A DNA stretch of 64,000 bases, taken from contig CM018038.1 in assembly GCA_008638375.1 (NCBI GenBank), positions 11,727,740 to 11,791,739 on the forward strand. Direction: 5' to 3'. The stretch comes from Nyssa sinensis (Eukaryota > Streptophyta > Magnoliopsida > Cornales > Nyssaceae). The position numbers were made by a program, and so were the translations under genes. This document shows, piece after piece, positions 59,951-64,000 of this stretch. Position 1 is the stretch's first letter. Each line of letters opens with the position of its first letter. The notes under the pieces are model-generated. The model was not told the origin of the DNA. It saw nothing but the letters and a program-made list of their open reading frames with translations, and ran no database searches.

Positions 59951-62160
59951 CCCTTTTTCCCCGTATCTTTCTCTCTCAAAAAATCTCAAAACCCAATCAT
60001 AGAAAAGCCAAATTTAGGGCCCATGAATTTTCCACGCTACAAACCCAGAACAATACGTTTGCTCATTACAGCGCATTCGAAAGGGGGTTGGCGTGTTTTG
60101 ACTGAGTTTGATGGTGTAGTCGACCAACCCTTCCTTTTTTATGATTTATGATCATTATGATATGATTACAGGAAAGGAGAAGGTTAAATCACCGCAATTC
60201 TCCGCATACTTCTGTGATCATATAAAACTAATCACTTTGATTCATGTTATCATACATTTTGATATATAAGACATCTCTTAATATACTATATACGATGAGA
60301 GAGATTAAATGAGAGGGTATTAATGTGCGTGGTGTTCAATTACGGTTGGGAGTTAGGTCTATCCATGCCTTCCTCACCTCTCTCAACAGGTCTTTTATTA
60401 TTGTCCAACTTGGCTTCGCTCACAGAACTTCGTGACATACTACTTCATGAACCATTTTCCATGGATTTTGACAAATCATGGGTTGAATTTGGATTATAAG
60501 AAAATTTATTCTTAAAGAGAGAAGATAAAGGCTGCGCTTGAATAGTGATTCAGATATAATTTGTTAAAAAATATTTTTAAAGATTTTATAATTAATATTT
60601 TAAAAACTGTAAAAATGTATTTAAATATGATAATTTAAATTATAAAAAATTAAAAAATAAAAATTAATAGCTTTCAAAACGCATATTTCGCATTTTAAAA
60701 TTAAAAATCTGTATTTGAAAACTTAAACAAACATCTTCTAAGAAGAGTTGACGGTTACCCAAAAATGAAAATTTGGATTCATTTTCTAATTTGCATACAG
60801 TTAATTAATTGTTTATTAAAATATCTCACTCACCTGTTTACAACAAATAAAATTTTACTTTTAAAGTAATATGAAAGAATTTTATAATTTTTTTAGGGTT
60901 AGAATTGAGGGATTTTGGTGGGGACTTTATCTCTGTGTGAATTTGTAGAGTAATAATGGTACAATATATCTTCTGTTGATAAAAAAATGATATAAATAAT
61001 ATTATGGTAATATTCTAATATTAAATATGTCACGTGTAAGAATATGATATATATGATTCTTACATACACGAGCATGAATTTCTCAAACCTTGTATAGTTA
61101 TGAAAAAAAAAAACACTAATTCAAACACATTCTTTTAATTTATATTTTTTCTCTCATAAGTCTAAATTCTTTAAATTTCACCCTTATTTTAATTTTAATT
61201 TGACCCCTTAATTAAAATTTTATTGACTCTTGAAATTTTTGTATAGCATAAAGTTTTTTAATTGTCTTTTTTTATTGATTTTTTTTTAATTTATAAATTC
61301 TTTTATATTAATAACTTTAGTTACTTAAAAAAAATATAATCAATTAATATTAAATTTTGATATTTCATTAATTTTTAAATTTATGATTGAGCATATTTAG
61401 TGTAAAACTTTATTCCTTTTAAAATAAATTTTTGATCTCGATCCGAATGACCCTATTTATACAGTGTAACCTTCACCCCCCACTTTTAACTAGGATTTAA
61501 CAATAGTGTTTCCCGACGAGAGAAAGGAAGACAATTTGATTTTCTCTCGGGCTTGAGTGGATCTTTTGTATTGTAAAATATTTTGGCGAGTGTAGTTTCT
61601 TTTGCATATGTAAATAAATGTATTTTTTTCTCTTTGACTCAAAGTTGAGAACTATTTCTTAGGTCATCACTTTCATCCAATATCGGACTTTGACCTTAAG
61701 TTTAGAGATGGTCAAAAATACAAATGTTAAAATTTACGAGATGATTTTTGTTAAAATATTAAAAACTTTAGGTGACAATTCTTAAATTGTTTTAGGAAAA
61801 AGTAAGATTTTTAAAACTTTGGAGCCACCGCCTCTGCTTCCATCAGCACTATTTCTAAACCTATTATTCTATTCATCAGGTCATAATCAAATGAATTAAG
61901 ACCAAATGATGGATGTGTTTAACTTCTAATTACTCAACCAACAATATCGCATAAGATTTTGCTAATTTCAATCGCAACGCTTGAAACATCGCGATATCAT
62001 TAATTCATACATCGTGACATCATTGATTCGTGTATTACATGTTTTAATATGTGTAAAATATAAGTAAATAATATTGTAATATTTCAAACATCGCAACTGA
62101 AATTTACGGTCCTCATATCACATATCAGAATCACTTATTTCATAAATTTTATATAGAATT
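59951..62160. other. Intergenic, AT-rich
   Basis: No gene, RNA gene or bounded transposon could be supported. The sequence is strongly AT-rich from about 60,540 to 61,450. Confidence 0.4.
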
Positions 62161-62169
62161 TGATGTTGC

Positions 62170-62700
62170 ACTTTCTAGTCGATAGGGGCTCTGATCTCTG
62201 TCGCCTGTTGAACACTCAAAGAAAGATATCAGAGAGCCACCGAGTTGGCTCCGGTGGTAGCCGCTCTAATGATAAAGTCAATAAAACTGAATTGAAAGAC
62301 TAAAAGTAATAGTAATTCAATGAGCATAAAAATAAAAGCGTACCTTAGGACTTTATTTATAAGCTGCATATCTCCTAAGTTGATTAGGATTTGGAGCCGT
62401 GAAAGTAGCGATTTCATTATCAAAGAGTGGCAGTTACCATGTTGAAAACTGCACTTGAACAGCAATTTCCTTGTTGAATATTGTTTCCTTATCCTTAGCT
62501 CGGTAGGGTGTTTAAGGGGGCAATAAGTTCGGAAGTTTCTTATGAGTGTTTGTAGTATCTGTCGAGCTTGAGGTGAGTCTGAGGGCTGCATGAGCTTCCG
62601 ATCTATAAGTTCTGAAGGTCATATGTTTAAACCTGCTCTGGATGGATGAGCTTTGGCTGTTCTGTAGGCACACGTGTCATGTGGAGATTGATTTGTCACT
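62170..62700 (-). mobile_element. LTR fragment, Ty3/gypsy-like, minus strand
   Basis: Read on the minus strand, 'gcttataaataaag' (TATA-like, near 62352-62365) is followed by 'gactttatcattagagcgg', 'ctaccaccgg' and 'actcggtggctctctga'. This order is typical of the R-U5 end of plant Ty3/gypsy LTRs. No partner LTR or target duplication was found, so it is a solo or truncated copy. Confidence 0.45.
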
Positions 62701-62709
62701 TTATGGCAT

Positions 62710-62995
62710 ATCAAACTTAATGTTCAGATCAACTTGCGAACACATTAGTTAATTACAGGATCTTGAAGTTAACGACCGTCATATCATATATCAAAATCAC
62801 TTATTTCATAAATTTTATATAGACTTAAAGTTCATATCAACTTGTGAGCACATTGATTAATTATAAGATCTTTAAGTGAACAGCCATCATATATCATATA
62901 TCAGAATCACTTATTTCATAAACTTTATACAAACTTAATGTCCAGACCAATTTGCGGGCACATTAATTAATTTTAGGATCTTGAAATTAATGACC
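62710..62995. repeat. Tandem repeat, ~109-bp unit, about 2.5 copies
   Basis: 'cttaatgttcagatcaactt' (62716) recurs with changes at 62824 and 62934. The units share 'tatcatatatca.aatcactt' and 'atttcataaa.ttta'. A further partial copy lies at about 62105-62165, on the other side of the LTR fragment. Confidence 0.75.
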
Positions 62996-64000
62996 AGATA
63001 AATTTCAAGTAGTTTTAAGGGAAACTCGAATTCGAGATTTTGAATTTTAATTTTTAAATTTTGACCATTCGACTAGCCCTTTGAAATTATATAAACATAA
63101 AAGTTAACATTAGCACAGCCCTTTTTCTGCCTAGGGTTGGATCCTAGGACGAAAAAGAAGGGAACAAAATGAAAGGAAAATGCCTGAATAAAAATAACCA
63201 AGTTTGGGATACCATTCCATTTGCTCAAATAATAAGAGGTTCGACGATAATAACTCAAGTCAATATTTAGAAAAATGTATTATATTACGTTCATTGATAA
63301 TAGCTAAAAATATTTGTAATCAATCTATGTTATTTCTTTGTGTCTGGTCTTATTCTTCTTCTGTCCACCTAGCCTACACTGGCAAGGAAAGTAATTTGTT
63401 GCACTCAACCCTGTTGTGCAAACTTCAAAGCACAGTCTAGCTAGTTAAATGTGCAAGACACATCCTACTCGAACCACAATGTCGTAGATCATACCAGCAG
63501 TCTGGCCAAAGCCTTCTACTAGTTAAAATAGAGAGTCAAAATAAAAAAATTAGATTCCAGAATACTAGTTAAGTCTGACACTTTATCTAAGGGTTTATTT
63601 TAGTGTGGGCTACTACAATATTGTTGACTTTTGTTTCAAACTTAAATTAACTAATTAAGATAGAGAATATTGTTAAAATTGGCCTTCAAAAAGTAACTAG
63701 CTAAAATAAAAATTGAGGGTTTTTAGCTAAAATTTTGACTACCATTGTTAAAGATGCTCTTAAGTGACTGTTTAGTTTAGCGATGTAAAAGTGATATTGA
63801 ATTATTAAAAAATAGGAAAAAATACTAAAAATCTTAAAATAAAATTTTCAATCTAAAAAACTTATGATAAAATTTTTTCTATTAAAAAGATCCAAATATG
63901 ACACTTTTACTATAAAAAAAAAAGAAGTTCAATTGTAAAATTTCATTTTAACACTATTAAAAAATATTATTGATTTGACTAAAATAGTTTTCAAAATATA
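62996..64000. other. Intergenic, nothing recognised
   Basis: AT-rich to the end of the window. The short open frames at 63073-63258 (minus) and 63204-63440 (plus) have no recognisable product. Confidence 0.4.

Noticed and set aside
59811..60002. 63-codon plus-strand frame near the ACC1 promoter
   Set aside because: Made of a GGTTT run and a CT microsatellite; no protein resemblance.
1..64000. tRNA or rRNA genes
   Set aside because: I found no cloverleaf-capable sequence with both intact promoter boxes; the tRNA-like hits are SINE heads.

Overview
This is a stretch of plant nuclear genome, almost certainly a eudicot. It is AT-rich. Its four protein genes are spliced with GT-AG (twice probably GC-AG) introns, and their products match angiosperm families. 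More than half of the window is repeat-derived: satellite, LTR elements, SINEs, a LINE fragment and MITEs. I cannot name the species from the sequence.

Layout. 1-2,870: decayed repeat and an array of about 11 copies of a ~173-bp tandem repeat. 2,870-6,560: upstream region with a TATA box at 6,126 and a 5' leader intron. 6,585-10,392 (+): a complete 13-exon group-1 sulfate transporter (658 codons). 11,447-18,968: an old LTR retrotransposon with a matching 5-bp target duplication and no surviving coding capacity. 19,770-24,286: probably a 4.5-kb solo LTR with internal minisatellites. 25,661-38,118 (+): a complete 10-exon organellar MnmE-type tRNA-modification GTPase (558 codons). Its long introns hold two SINEs, two hAT-type MITEs with perfect 8-bp target duplications, a foldback element and a duplicated SINE-like unit. 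39,057-39,539 (-): an intronless plastid-type small DnaJ protein. 39,660-44,500: AT-rich intergenic DNA with a ~500-bp direct repeat split by a MITE. 44,566-59,266 (-): a complete homomeric acetyl-CoA carboxylase, 31 coding exons and 2,267 codons, with no obvious transit peptide. It has a LINE relic in one intron. 59,600-64,000: the ACC1 5' leader and promoter, then intergenic DNA with a minus-strand LTR relic and a ~109-bp tandem repeat.

How the genes relate. There is no operon logic here. All four are housekeeping or metabolic genes with separate roles: sulfate uptake, wobble-uridine modification of organellar tRNAs, plastid co-chaperone function, and cytosolic malonyl-CoA synthesis. The sulfate transporter and MnmE gene lie in the same orientation. 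From memory, the corresponding Arabidopsis genes (At1g78000 and At1g78010) are also neighbours, so this pair looks like ancient microsynteny.

I found no clearly new biological system. The most checkable unusual points are two GC-AG introns in conserved genes, the satellite array, the large solo LTR, and well-bounded MITEs and SINEs that could seed new repeat families. Coordinates of spliced genes were read by hand from splice sites and frame continuity. UTR ends are approximate.
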